NCBI GenBank assembly: GCA_907165275.2
Contig: OU015653.1
Location: 5,982,001-6,046,000 of the forward strand
DNA length: 64,000 nt
Direction of reading: 5' to 3'
From: Zygaena filipendulae
Taxonomy: Eukaryota > Arthropoda > Insecta > Lepidoptera > Zygaenidae
A program made the position numbers and the translations under genes. Within the stretch, counting starts at the first letter, position 1, and each line of letters begins with the position of its first letter. The notes below the pieces were generated by a model. It was not told the DNA's origin, did no database searches, and worked only from the letters and a program-made list of their open reading frames with translations. Positions 21,441-33,338 of the stretch are shown here, in pieces.

Positions 21441-21693
21441 CAAGTCACGAGTCACCACGAGTGGCCACGACCACCCACGACTTACGAGAGATTGGTACTT
21501 GGTAGGTATTCGTTTCTTTCTAATTTCTACGGATTATATGAGACGGAGCACGTGCTCAAGACGAGGTTTTTTAAGCAGTAAAAAAGCGCTTTAAAAATAT
21601 ACGCAGTAAACGCACCCTTTCGTTTATGGATCGAATTTAGCTTTAAAGCGACAGAAGAGCTAGTAAATTCCATACAAATTATTTAGACACCAA

Positions 21694-21719
21694 CAGAGAG
21701 AAGGTAATCACTACGTTTT
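21694..21719 (-). promoter_or_regulatory. Shared 26-bp motif upstream of SKP1
   Basis: It is the exact complement of 1542-1567. It lies 1.7 kb upstream of the SKP1 ATG, in the transcriptional orientation of SKP1, so it may mark the distal leader or promoter, or be repeat debris. Confidence 0.3.
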
Positions 21720-22044
21720 AAACAGCTAGCTTGCGAGTTTCTCTTTAGCTAGTATGTGTACTGTATAGTATTAATAACTGTGATTGTAGTGTGTACTGTG
21801 TGTTCAAGAACCGTATCATGGTTTATTAATGTAAATTATAGGTAGGTTTAGGTATATTGGACTAAAAACTAATAAATGACAACAAACTGATATACAGATA
21901 TTACAAATATTATTAGTTTGGCAACAGTCAAATATTAAATTACAATAATTACGTTTAAATAAGATTGACATCCCGCCTTACAACATAGATTTATTTTGAA
22001 TCTGGCGATGAAGAAACAGATTTTTTTTTATATAATCTAATTCT

Positions 22045-22250
22045 CCCCTTTCGGGAAAGGCAAGGGATTCTAGGTCCATACAGCCTGTACATTTTTATTT
22101 TTTTGTTTTTACCCCAATGGGGAAGGCAAAGGAAGCTAAGTCCGGCAAAGAAAGCTAAGTCCATACAGCCAAGTCAGTAGTATTTTTCTTTTTCTGAAGT
22201 TATTTACATCGAAATGCATTGGTGAGATGCGGATATGGATATGCTATCAG
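22045..22250. mobile_element. R430 repeat, two partial ends
   Basis: TTCGGGAAAGGCAAGGGATTC (22057ff) and GGGGAAGGCAAAGGAAGC (22120ff) are two left ends in a row. They are followed by the CGAAATGCATTGGTGAGATGC hairpin half, then unrelated sequence. Confidence 0.6.
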
Positions 22251-22619
22251 GATACATATCTTTTACTGGAAGGATACGTGACATATCCAATTCTTGGTCG
22301 GACACGTTTAGCCCATGCCTACTTTGATGGGCAACAAAAAAAACCTATACGCTAGATAAGGATAGATAATTGGAAATCTCTTTCACTCTTATGAACTTAG
22401 TCATAACACTTTCTCGCTTATTATTCGTCTATTCATTCTCCGTTTACGGTATAAATCGTAGACTCCGTTTACGGTATAAATGTATTTTATGTTAAAACTC
22501 CATTTAGAGGTGATATTTTTATAAATATACATCGATATTTCTTTTCACTTCCGACATCCCTGGTACGTACTAAGTACGTTATAAACTCAAGAAAAATTTA
22601 TAAACGTATTTTATGATAA

Positions 22620-22957
22620 AACTCTTTTTAGAGAAGGCAAAGATATCTAAATCCATAATGCCAATTCAGTTGTATTTTTCTTCTTCTGAAATTATTTACA
22701 TCGAAATGCATTGGTGAGATGCATTAAGATGCTTTCCTGAAATTTTTGGCAGCCAAACTTCACAGCTGAACCTTAATAGGACACTATGCCCTGTCGAAAA
22801 TTCTATAGTAAAACGATAAACTCCCGATGAACGTCGAATTACATCTTTTTTCACTGTTTCCACACACTGTTCATCACTATGAATTATACAAAATCCACCA
22901 CTTTCACATATTGAAAAAAAACTGACATCCATTTCTCCTAAAATTCCGCCAAGTCCT
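22620..22957. mobile_element. R430 repeat
   Basis: It runs from AGAGAAGGCAAAGATATC through the CGAAATGCATTGGTGAGATGC hairpin to AAATTCCGCCAAG. The 78-codon minus-strand frame inside is not kept open in other copies. Confidence 0.7.
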
Positions 22958-23155
22958 AGGTATAGATAGTATCTACCTACCTACTTCTTCTTCAATAATT
23001 AAGGAAATAGCGTAGCATAGGTAGGTAGTGTAGTGTTCACGCACACTACAGAGATACCTCGGTACTGACTCACTTCTACCCCCAGATCCGAGCGCCGACG
23101 CACGCCCACCTCGCTCCGTGCCCAACAAGAGACTGCCGGTGCCTGGTCTACCTTC

Positions 23156-24015
23156 CATGCAAAGAACAATGGCCAAATTACTATAGGAGCTGGACTTGAC
23201 TTTTATTTTTCATGTCCCAAAATAAACTATAGTTAGATTGATTTGTTTTTATGTTGTAAATACCATCCCGTTTAAAAATCATATCTAAATAGCCACGATT
23301 TTTTAAAATAACATCAACAATACATTTTAGGTTAGAATCAACAACTACCTTTTACCCGACCTAAAAATGTAGTTAGCATAGAAATAAGCATAGAAAAAAT
23401 GTAGTTAGCGATAGCGATAGTCACAAGTGCTAGTTATCAGTCCGTAAAAAATGCCTAGGCAAAACTGGTCAAAACGACAAAGAAAATCCAAAATAGAACA
23501 GCAAGTGAAGCGAGATGAGTGCGTGATTGCCGGGTGTCATGTCAATTGTCAATAACAAAGTAACAATGACAATCACTGACGCTGTTCGATGACCACAAAT
23601 TAAGTAACTTGTCGAGGATAAATGACGTTCCGTTGTACGCAATTGAACAAAATTCTTATACTTAATATGAACCTACATAATTATTTTTTATGACAAAAAT
23701 GCACAGTGTCTGATTTGATGCCTACATACTTAACGAGTAAAACTATTCAGAGAAACGTGAATAATTATAGTCTTTCAATACTAAGTCATTTCATACGCGA
23801 AATGAATCGTCAAAAGGTGCGTTCTGAAACCACATACATGGATGTCGTAGTAGTTACAAAAACAAAAATAAATTGATATCTTTTTTTTGTGGCTACTTAT
23901 AGAGATACTTTTTTTGTTTTTTAAGATCTTAAAAAATAAGGGTATTTTTCATATATATATCATACATGGACTCTATTGTTTCGTCTCGAGTACGATTTGG
24001 CCATCCTTCTTTATT
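23156..24015 (+). mobile_element. Interspersed element T1, second copy
   Basis: It matches 614-1450 with scattered substitutions and small indels. It lacks the outer 80 bp on the left and about 100 bp on the right found in the first copy. Confidence 0.75.
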
Positions 24016-24213
24016 GTTTCCCAATAAATCTTAACAAAAACTTTTTTTTTTTCACGACTCCTGGGATAGAATTAGACGCACTTTATTTTACAGACTACTA
24101 CTATCCTAAGGAACATAATGTACAATGACTTTATTCCGGGCAGCACTTGGTCCACACTTCATACAAAGATTGGCATTGTCCTTTATTTTAATTTTATTAT
24201 TATTATTTATATT

Positions 24214-25323
24214 ATTATTATAAATATATAAAGCTGGATTGCCACTCACTCATTGACATAATTGTTCTCCCAGAAGGAGCATCTCTAGGTTGATACAATG
24301 TATGGAACATGTAGAGGGGACGTTTCGGTGATTATGGGAAAACCTCGACATCTTCGATTCTTGCTTCTCATCGAGTAGCGAGTCGACTGCCCGCCGAAAC
24401 TATCCATCGAAAGTGAAAACGTTTCTAACTAAATTTCATCCACACCTTGGGCAAATTTCAATAGTGTAACTTTTTTTCAAAATGGCGGAAAAAAACATGG
24501 CCGCCGAACAAAATTCAAACTCGATTATCTCCGAAACTATAGGAGTCTGATGGGGGGTGCTCAAACAAATGTCATAGAGGTCGATGGGGGGCAACCGCCT
24601 GGCGTGGTAAAAATCCAAAATGGCGGATTCAAAATGGCGGCCGAAAAAAAAGTTGATCCGATCCGGGTGAGGTTCGGCGTCCGGGGGTTTTTGGGGTCGC
24701 TGATGCCGAATATCGAATCAGTTTTTCGATTGCGTCATTTTTCAAGATGGCCGCCGAACATTAGTTGGTTGTATGGGGAAATTGTTTCGGCCCTGGCTCG
24801 GAAACTATCGGCCGTGGGTATTGAAAATAAATTTGTACAGTTGGTGGTGCACTATCTTCTTCTATCGGGATATAAATAATTCCAAGATGGCGGACGGATT
24901 CGAAATGGCTGGCGAAAAAAAGTTAAGCATAATTGTTCTCCCAGAAGGAGCATCTCTAGGTCGATATAATGTATTTAAGATGTGGAAAAGAGGTTTCTGT
25001 GATTGTGGGAAAACCTTGACATCTTCGATTCCTGCTCCTCATCAGGTAGTGAGTTGACTGCCCGCCGAAACTATCCATCAAAAGTAAAACTGTTACTTAC
25101 AAAGTTTGATCCACACCTTGGGCGAATTTCAAAAGTGAAACTTTTTTTTCAAAATGGCGGAAAAAATCATGGCCGCCGAACAAAATTCAAACTCGATTAT
25201 CTCCGAAACTAAAAGAGTCAGGTGGGGGGTGCTCGAACAAATAGAGGTCAATGGGGGGCAACCGGGCACAGGGCGACCAAGCCTCGCGAGCTGCTCGCAG
25301 CTCGCGCACAGGGCGAATCTAGT
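24214..25323 (+). repeat. Array unit 1 (long, A+B)
   Basis: Block A (ATTGTTCTCCCAGAAGGAGC from 24261) is followed by a diverged second copy, block B (from 24932), and then the hairpin end. Confidence 0.75.
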
Positions 25324-25996
25324 TATTATTATAATATATAAAGCTGGATTGCCACTCACTCATTGACATAATTGTTCTCCCAGAAGGAGCATCTCTAGGT
25401 TGATATAATGTATGGAACATGTAGAGGGGACGTTCGGTGATTATGGGAAAACCTCGACATCTTCGATTCCTGCTTCTCATCAGGTAGCGAGTCGACTGCC
25501 CGCCGAAACTATCCATCGAAAGTGAAAACGTTTCTAACTAAATTTCATCCACATCTTGGGCAAATTTCAATAGTGTAACTTTTTTTTCAAAATGGCGGAA
25601 AAAAACATGGCCGCCGAACAAAATTCAAACTCGATTATCTCCGAAACTAAAAGAGTCAGGTAGGGGGTGCTCAAACAAATGTCATAGAGGTCGATGGGGG
25701 GCAACCGCCTGGCGTGGTAAAAATCCAAAATGGCGGATTCAAAATGGCGGCCGAAAAAAAAGTTGATCCGATCCGGGTGAGGTTCGGCGTCCGTGGGTTT
25801 TTGGGGTCGCTGATGCCGAATATCGAATCAGTTTTTCGATTGCGTCATTTTTCAAGATGGCCGCCGAACATTAGTTGTTTGTATGGGGAAATTGTTTCGG
25901 CCCTGGCTTTTTCGATTGCGTCATTTTGGATTTTTGCGGCACAGGGCGACCAAGCCTCGCGAGCTGCTCGCAGCTCGCGCACAGGGCGAATCTAGT
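25324..25996 (+). repeat. Array unit 2 (short, A only)
   Basis: Block A from 25371 runs straight into the hairpin end. Before the hairpin there is an extra TTTTCGATTGCGTCATTTTGG copy. Confidence 0.75.
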
Positions 25997-27291
25997 TATA
26001 ATATATAAAGCTGGATTACCACTCACTCATTGACATAATTGTTCTCCCAGAAGGAGCATCTCTAGGTTTATATAATGTATGGAACATGTAGAGGGGACGC
26101 TTCGGTGATTATGGGAAAACCTCGACATCTTCGATTCCTGCTTCTCATCAGGTAGTGAGTCGACTGCCCGCCGAAACTATCCATCGAAAGTGAAAACGTT
26201 TCTAACTAAATTTCATCCACACCTTGGGCAAATTTCAATAGTGTAACTTTTTTTTCAAAATGGCGGAAAAAAACATGGCCGCCGAACAAAATTCAAACTC
26301 GATTATCTCCGAAACTAAAAGAGTCTGATGGGGGGTGCTCAAACAAATGTCACAGAGGTCAATGGGGGGCAACCGCCTGGCGTGGTAAAAATCCAAAATG
26401 GCGGATTCAAAATGGCGGCCGAAAAAAAAGTTGATCCGATCCGGGTGAGGTTCGGCATCCGGGGGTTTTTGGGGTCGCTGATGCCGAATATCGAATCAGT
26501 TTTTCGATTGCGTCATTTTTCAAGATGGCCGCCGAACATTAGTTGTTTGTATGGGGAAATTGTTTCGGCCCTGGCTCGGAAACTATCGGCCGTGGGTATT
26601 CAAAAAAATTTGTACAGTTGGTGGTGCACTATCTTCTTCTATCGGGATATAAATAATTCCAAGATGGCGGACGGATTCGAAATGGCTGGCGAAAAAAAGT
26701 TAAGCATAATTGTTCTCCCAGAAGGAGCATCTCTAGGTCGATATAATGTATTTAAGATGTGGAAAGGAGGTTTCTGTGATTGTGGGAAAACCTTGACATC
26801 TTCGATTCCTGCTCCTCATCAGGTAGTGAGTTGACTGCCCGCCGAAACTATCCATCAAAAGTAAAACTGTTACTTACAAAGTTTGATCCACACCTTGGGC
26901 GAATTTCAAAAGTGAAACTTTTTTTTCAAAATGGCGGAAAAAATCATGGCCGCCGAACAAAATTCAAACTCGATTATCTCCGAAACTATAGGAGTCTGAT
27001 GGGGGGTGCTCAAACAAATGTCATAGAGGTCAATGGGGGCAACCGCCTGGCGTGGTAAAAATCCAAAATGGCGGATTCAAAATGGCGGCCGAAAAAAAAG
27101 TTGATCCGATCCGGGTGAGGTTCGGCATCCAGGGGTTTTTGGGGTCGCTGATGCCGAATATCGAATCAGTTTTTCGATTGCGTCATTTTTCAAGATGGCC
27201 GCCGAACATTAGTTGTTTGTATGGGGAAATTGTTTCGGCCCTGGCTCGGAAACGCGAGCTGCTCGCAGCTCTCGCACAGGGCGAATCTAGT
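25997..27291 (+). repeat. Array unit 3 (long, A+B)
   Basis: Block A is at 26038 and block B at 26708. After B, the 3' part of block A is repeated once more, making this the longest unit. The hairpin right arm reads GCAGCTCTCGC, a small change. Confidence 0.75.
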
Positions 27292-28393
27292 TATAATATA
27301 TAAAGCTGGATTACCACTCACTCATTGACATAATTGTTCTCCCAGAAGGAGCATCTCTAGGTTGATATAATGTATGGAACATGTAGAGGGGACGTTTCGG
27401 TGATTATGGGAAAACCTCGACATCTTCGATTCCTGCTTCTCATCAGGTAGTGAGTCGACTGCCCGCCAAAACTATCCATCGAAAGTGAAAACGTTTCAAA
27501 CTAAATTTCATCCACACCTTGGGCAAATTTCAATAGTGTAACTTTTTTTTCAAAATGGCGGAAAAAAACATGGCCGCCGAACAAAATTCAAACTCGATTA
27601 TCTCCGAAACTAAAAGAGTCAGGTGGGGGGTGCTCAAACAAATGTCATAGAGGTCAATGGGGGGCAACCGCCTGGTGTGGTAAAAATCCAAAATGGCGGA
27701 TTCAAAATGGCGGCCGAAAAAAAAGTTGATCCGATCCGGGTGAGGTTCGGCATCCGGGGGTTTTTGGGGTCGCTGATGCCGAATATCGAATCAGTTTTTC
27801 GATTGCGTCATTTTTCAAGATGGCCGCCGAACATTAGTTGTTTGTATGGGGAAATTGTTTCGGCCCTGGCTCGGAAACTATCGGCCGTGGGTATTGAAAA
27901 AAAATTTGTACAGTTGGTGGTGCACTATCTTCTTCTATCGGGATATAAATAATTCCAAGATGGCGGACGGATTCGAAATGGCTGGCGAAAAAAGTTAAGC
28001 ATAATTGTTCTCCCAGAAGGAGCATCTCTAGGTCGATATAATGTATTTAAGATGTGGAAAGGAGGTTTCTGTGATTGTGGGAAAACCGTGACATCTTCGA
28101 TTCCTGCTCCTCATCAGGTAGTGAATTGACTGCCCACCGAAACTATCCATCAAAAGTAAAACTGTTACTTACAAAGTTTGATCCACACCTTGGGCAAATT
28201 TCAATAGTGAAACTTTTTTTCAAAATGGCGGAAATAATCATGGCCGCCGAACAAAATTCAAACTCGATTATCTCCGAAACTAAAAGAGTCAGGTGGGGGT
28301 GCTCGAACAAATAGAGGTCAATGGGGGGCAACCGGGCACAGGGCGACCAAGCCTCGCGAGCTGCTCGCAGCTCGCGCACAGGGCGAATCTAGT
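27292..28393 (+). repeat. Array unit 4 (long, A+B)
   Basis: Block A is at 27332 and block B at 28003. It is nearly the same as unit 1 in layout. Confidence 0.75.
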
Positions 28394-29025
28394 TATTATA
28401 ATATATAAAGCTAGATTACCACTCACTCATTGACATAATTGTTCTCCCAGAAGGAGCATCTCTAGGTTGATATAATGTATGGAACATGTAGAGGGGACGT
28501 TTCGGTGATTAGATATGGGAAAACCTCGACATCTTCGATTCCTGCTTCTCATCAGGTAGTGAGTCGACTGCCCGCCGAAACTATCCATCGAAAGTGAAAA
28601 CGTTTCCAACTAAATTTCATCCACACCTTGGGCAAATTTCAATAGTGTAACTTTTTTTTCAAAATGGCGGAAAAAAACATGGCCGCCGAACAAAATTCAA
28701 ACTCGATTATCTCCGAAACTATAGGAGTCTGATGGGGGATGCTCAAACAAATGTCATAGAGGTCAATGGGGGGCAACCGCCTGGCGTGGTAAAAATCCAA
28801 AATGGCGGATTCAAAATGGCGGCCGAAAAAAAAGTTGATCCGATCCGGGTGAAGTTCGGCATCCGGGGGTTTTTGGGGTCGCTGATGCCGAATATCGAAT
28901 CAGTTTTTCGATTGCGTCATTTTTCAAGATGGCCGCCGAACATTAGTTGTTTTTATGGGCAAATTGTTTCGGCCCTGGCTCGGAAACGCGAGCTGCTCGC
29001 AGCTCGCGCACAGGGCGAATCTAGT
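28394..29025 (+). repeat. Array unit 5 (short, A only)
   Basis: Block A is at 28438. The array ends with CTAGT at 29021-29025 followed by unrelated AT-rich DNA. Confidence 0.75.
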
Positions 29026-29229
29026 TTTAATTTATAAAATTAAAACGATTTACTAATGGTGGAGGGTTAGTACTTAGTTTGGGCAAAGAATATATTAAAA
29101 AGAAAATAGGTACTTTATTATTTTAATGACTTAAAAAAGGAAAACATTATTCATATTGTAGGTTACATGATAATATAACAAACATCAAAAAATACATTAA
29201 GTAGGTTTACTCGACATATTATATTATTA

Positions 29230-29275
29230 GTGACCCCCCCCCCCCCCCCCCCCAAAATTTCAGCAGCTGCGACCG
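29230..29275 (-). repeat. Poly-C tract with conserved flank
   Basis: GTGA, about 19 C, then GCGACCGCGCC: the reverse complement of the layout at 10600-10640. Confidence 0.5.
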
Positions 29276-29390
29276 CGCCTAATTCAAGTTTGCAGATATT
29301 TGCGATATGTTCCCCCTCTCCCTTGGTTAAGATGTTGTGAGATTTGGCACGATCTCCTCTCCCTCTAATCTCACGTGACGTTTTATAATA

Positions 29391-29961
29391 ATCCCATCAA
29401 AAACAAACTTGTAAAAAAGTCCCAAGTCTCGCAACTCAGTTCTTCTACAGTAAAAAGTTGTGAGATCAATGTAATACCAAGTCAGCTAATTTATTCAGTG
29501 CCTACTTAAGGGTCCTTCTGTCTTAAGTTATCATGTTATAAGCTAATCTAATAACATTTTATAGAGACCATATCAAATTTAAAAATCTTTTATGTTTTAA
29601 ATAGATTGATTGGCTTGGCGATCACGTGAAAACACAATATATCTCACATGTTATACATAATTATGGTTCTAAACAATCTAATTTAATTATAATATGTATT
29701 ACTTGTGAGATACATTGTGTTTTCACGTGATCGCCAAGCCAATCAATCTATTTAAAACATAAAAGATTTTTAAATTTGATATGGTCACTATAAAATGTTA
29801 TTAGATTAGCTTATAACATGATAACTTAAGACAGAAGGACCCTTAAGTAGGCACTGAATAAATTAGCCGACTTGGTATTACATTGATCTCACAACTTTTT
29901 ACTGTAGAAGAACTGAGTTGCGAGACTTGGGACTTTTTTACAAGTATGTTTTTGATGGGAT
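29391..29961. mobile_element. 571-bp foldback element with arms of about 250 bp
   Basis: The left and right halves are near-perfect inverted copies, from ATCCCATCAAAAACA to GATCACGTGAAAACACAAT. They surround an AT-rich centre of about 60 bp. The same terminal 15 bp are on the 12884-13399 element, but the arms differ. No coding capacity is present. Confidence 0.9.
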
Positions 29962-30134
29962 CTCATTTCTTTTTGTAAATTGTTAATATAAACACATGCC
30001 CCATTCTTGCTTTTTTATTCCGTTGACCATTGTACCTTTGAACATAATTATGTCTAGGTAACTATGTATCTACACTTTATATCTAGGTAGGTAACTAGCT
30101 ACACTTATTATTATTATTTATTAATATCTGGGCT

Positions 30135-30590
30135 TAAATAGCTGTTCCCCGCGGTTTAACCCACGTTAATTTCGGAGATCCCGCGGGTATTCTGAGATAA
30201 AAGTACTACCCTATGACCTTTTCTGTATCCTTGACAACGTGTAGTATGCAATAATTAATTCACCCGCGTTGATATCAGAGTTCGCGCGGGAATTCCAGAA
30301 ATAAATCCTAGCTAGATCGATTTATGGCCCCCGAAATCCCCTGTATACAAAATTTCATGAAAATCGTTGGAGCATTCAGATTAGGGTAATTTTATCTCGG
30401 AATTCCCGAAGGATCTCCGAAATTAACGCTGGTGAAATCTCATGAAATTTTAATTTTGCATGCACGTTGTCAGGGGTAAAGAAAACCTAGGGATATAGGG
30501 TACTAACTACTTTGCATCTCTGAATTCCCGCGGGATCTCCGAAATTAACGCGGGTGAAACCGCGGGGAACAGTTGTGCAGTTGGTACATA
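30135..30590. mobile_element. Converging Helitron-like fragments
   Basis: A minus-oriented 3' end (AGCTGTTCCCCGCGG at about 30140) and a plus-oriented 3' end (GTGAAACCGCGGGGAACAG at about 30555-30575) enclose further CCCGCGGGAATT blocks. These are two or three damaged copies. Confidence 0.55.
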
Positions 30591-30660
30591 TAACTGCATA
30601 TATAACTTTGTAATTCCATACATTTATATGGGATTACAAAGTTATTTATGCAGTTGGTGT
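30590..30660. repeat. Imperfect hairpin
   Basis: ACTGCATATATAACTTTGTA and TACAAAGTTATTTATGCAGT form inverted arms around an AT-rich loop. Confidence 0.65.
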
Positions 30661-31055
30661 ATCTAGAAAACTGGACCGAAATTGCAAAATATTTTAATTT
30701 TTCCTTGATTTATACAATAAACACTAATTGTATTCTAAATTTCAAACTTCTATGTCTGCTAGAAGTGCCTTAGAGTTTTGATGATCGGTCAGTGAGTGAG
30801 TGAGTGAGTGACCTACTAAATTAAGAAACTTTGACTAGTTATAATTCTTAAACTACTGGTTCAAATCGAATGAAATTTAAATTATACCGTCTTTATACAA
30901 TACCTGCTTGTTTACTAAAAATTCAGGCTTCTAGTTTTATCCACAACGAAGTTATAGGGGGTCGAAAATGGCCTGAATTGCTTCGAGAAAAGGATATAGT
31001 ACGGCCGTGCCGCTTTTGTTGCTCGACTTGGCGGGGGCACTGCCGTGCCCCCAGA
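30661..31055 (+). mobile_element. Interspersed element ending in a GGGGGCAC hairpin
   Basis: It carries CTGGACCG, a (TGAG)n tract at 30790-30812 and a terminal GGGGGCAC-TGCC-GTGCCCCC hairpin. The terminal hairpin and the CACTGACTCACTGA area recur in reverse complement at 54845-55110. It resembles the Helitron layout but with no CTAGT. Confidence 0.5.
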
Positions 31056-31289
31056 TGATTAGGTATTTTATTTACTGTAAATAATTTTTTACATATTTGC
31101 AATTTTGCAATATTATTGTAAAGGTAAAAATGTTTGTAGTTTATCCCTATTTTCTCACAATTGTGTAGTTTATTGTGAAAAAAAAAACATTTTACATGAA
31201 CTATTTATATAATATATTATTTCATAATAATAATGTGTACATATTATATTGTACATATTACGTATAATTTATAAGCAATTTTATAAGGA

Positions 31290-31480
31290 ATTAACCTGCA
31301 CCCATCCCGAAATCTTCTGGTATTAATACATACCTAATATTCTGTCAATAAATAGAATGTCTGTATTCTGTAAGCTATCTCGTCAAAATTCGTGGCCTTG
31401 AAAAAAATTGCAACATCCATCCATCCATCCATCCATACATACTTATAAACTTTCACGTTTATAATATTAGTAGGATTGTA
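31290..31480 (-). mobile_element. Helitron-like 5' end with (GGAT)n
   Basis: (CATC)n at 31414-31438 is followed by the complement of CCTACTAATATTATAAACGTG. Same layout as 6721-6797. Confidence 0.6.
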
Positions 31481-31980
31481 AAAAAAAATTGTGGAATAAA
31501 GTATATAGTATTGTCTCTTGTAATGCTCGCGCGCTCGCTGTATTGATTAAAAGCACGGGTAAATAAAAAAAATCTAGACTAGCATGCTGCACGCATCATT
31601 AATTTTAATAGTAGGTAAGGGTTCACTTTAGGGAACAGACAATAGGGAACTTGCGTTTTTTTTTAGTTTACCTATATTAAAGATACTACAATATAATGTC
31701 ATTGACTTAAACAAAAAAACATTGGTAAGTAAATTAAACAGAGCATTTCAAAGTACCCTTAATTTTCTTTACCAAATTGTTAATTAATGACGTCATCAGT
31801 TAGAGATTACGCTATTACTCTTCTTCAATTATGGCCCTATCGCAATTTATCGCATTTAATTTTGCCAATTGAAATAAACATACATGTTGTCTCTGAAATT
31901 AACGCGAAATTAAATTAATTAATTATTAAATATTTTAAATGTATTTTAACGTCGCCAATCGCTAAGATAAATTAAAATTG
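31480..31980. other. AT-rich intergenic DNA
   Basis: The stretch around 31605-31800 (AATAGGGAACTTGC.., GACGTCA) is a distant relative of the TIR element at 37817-38479. Nothing else is recognised. Confidence 0.4.
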
Positions 31981-31982
31981 AA

Positions 31983-32171
31983 CTCCGACGATAAATGTGA
32001 AAGTGAGCTTGTTTGTTTGTTACGCTTACACGCTTCAACGGCTCAACCGATCATGAAATTTTGCATGTAGTTACACGTTGTCAGGAGTACAGAGGAGATA
32101 GGGTACTTCTTATTCCGGAATTCCAGCGGGAACTCCGAAATATCCGCAGGTGAAACGGGGGAATAGCTAGT
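31983..32171 (+). mobile_element. Helitron-like element
   Basis: It begins ACGATAAATGTGAAAGTGAG with GTTT repeats and carries the TTTTGCATG..ACGTTGTCAGG block. It ends CCGCAGGTGAAACGGGGGAA then TAGCTAGT. Confidence 0.65.
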
Positions 32172-32498
32172 AGAATTAAATTATATTTGGCGCAAGGGTT
32201 CTAAAATTAGGTACAACTAGCGTAAGTCGCATCCTAGCCGTAGAGATCTAGTGGTTTTAAATTAACACGAGTATACTATTCGTTGCTACTCTAATTTTTT
32301 ACGTAGACCAAGGGTTCTAACACCTACTCTTTAACAGTCATATTGCCATTTTTTGTGGAAATTTCATGTATGAAAAATTTGACCTTATGCAAAGTTTATA
32401 AAGTCTAAATTACAATGGATGAAGCTTCGACTAAGATCACAAAATGTTAAACAATATGGTGGGCGCCTCTGAACTGGTGACTGACGAACTCCCCATCA

Positions 32499-32671
32499 GT
32501 AGGGGGAGCACGAATTTTTTCGCTCTCGTCTAGTCGATATCGAGCATTTTTTTTGTATGGAAAATAAACAGCGCCACCTATCCAGTGTTGTTCATTTTCC
32601 ATACAAAAAAACGCTTTGACATTATGACGATATCGACTAGACGAGAGCGAAAAAATTCGTGCTCCCCCTAC
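32499..32671. mobile_element. 173-bp MITE with long terminal inverted repeats
   Basis: The arms start GTAGGGGGAGCACGAATTTT and continue about 44 bp to CGATATCG, inverted with almost no mismatch. The centre is about 85 bp. A single frame spans it by chance. Confidence 0.85.
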
Positions 32672-32699
32672 AGAAGTCGGCATGGCTCAAGACAGTCTC

Positions 32700-33338
32700 G
32701 ACTCACCGCAGAATACGAGCACGGCTCGACACGCGAGACGTGCTAACTTCGTCTGTCTATGTTTTTTTCTCTGATGAAATTATTTGTTTAATGTAATGAT
32801 TATTTTTTTATCTTAAAGATAAACCTGTTTACCTTAAGTAAATAAAAATTAAATAAATAGTACAAACTATCAAACAACATCTAAAATTATATTAATAATT
32901 AAGTATTATTAAAAAGTCAAAGTGCAAATAGATGTTTGTCCAATGCTTGCAACACACTGTTTACCTTCCACTGCTTTGACTAAGCCTTGATTTAAAAAGA
33001 ATCATGTGGAGGTACCTATTGCACCACAGAAAATGACAATCATCTCACTTTGAGCTTAGTCACTCTGAGGGCAGTAGTAGGGTATCAATTGGTCTGACCG
33101 CTGACGTTTGCTAAGGTTCGGCAAACATCTATTAGTACTTAAACAAACAACATCAGCAAAATATTATTTAACATAATCATTATCACATATTTATCTTATA
33201 TTGTAAATATAGGTAATATTTTTTTTCTAATGATACATAAATAAAATAGACATCTAATATATTTTTTTTGGCAAATACAATTCTAGTCCATTATCATTGC
33301 CTTAAGTTCAGTTCTATATTTAAGAAACTCTCCATCAT
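32700..33338. other. Intergenic, probably containing the CYB561D2 3'UTR
   Basis: AT-rich, with no repeat or frame of note. The part next to 33338 would be minus-strand 3'UTR. Confidence 0.35.

Larger units (their letters stand above)
24214..29025 (+). mobile_element. Head-to-tail array of five Helitron-like units
   Basis: Each unit begins TATAAAGCTGGATT.CCACT. All but unit 4 can be read directly to the terminal hairpin GCGAGCTGC-TC-GCAGCTCGC (one arm is altered in unit 3), then about 13 bp and CTAGT; unit 4 ends the same way. The CTAGT ends at 25323, 25996, 27291, 28393 and 29025, and the next unit starts at once. A hairpin 10-13 bp before CTRR-T is the classic Helitron 3' end. Units are 632-1295 bp and very similar, so the array is young or homogenised. 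No Rep/helicase is encoded, so the units are non-autonomous. Repeated AAAATGGCGG words give the open frames (up to 168 codons), which are probably not genes. Confidence 0.8.

Noticed and set aside
26328..26834. 168-codon frame rich in NGGFKMAAEKK as a gene
   Set aside because: It arises from repeated AAAATGGCGG words in non-autonomous Helitron-like units. It is cut differently in each unit and has no known domain.
24214..29025. CRISPR-like or satellite array
   Set aside because: Units are 0.6-1.3 kb with Helitron termini, not short repeats with unique spacers or a monomeric satellite.
30790..30815. TGAGTGAG tract and other GACA, GGAT and GTTT microsatellites as separate findings
   Set aside because: They are internal parts of Helitron-like elements and common in such repeats.
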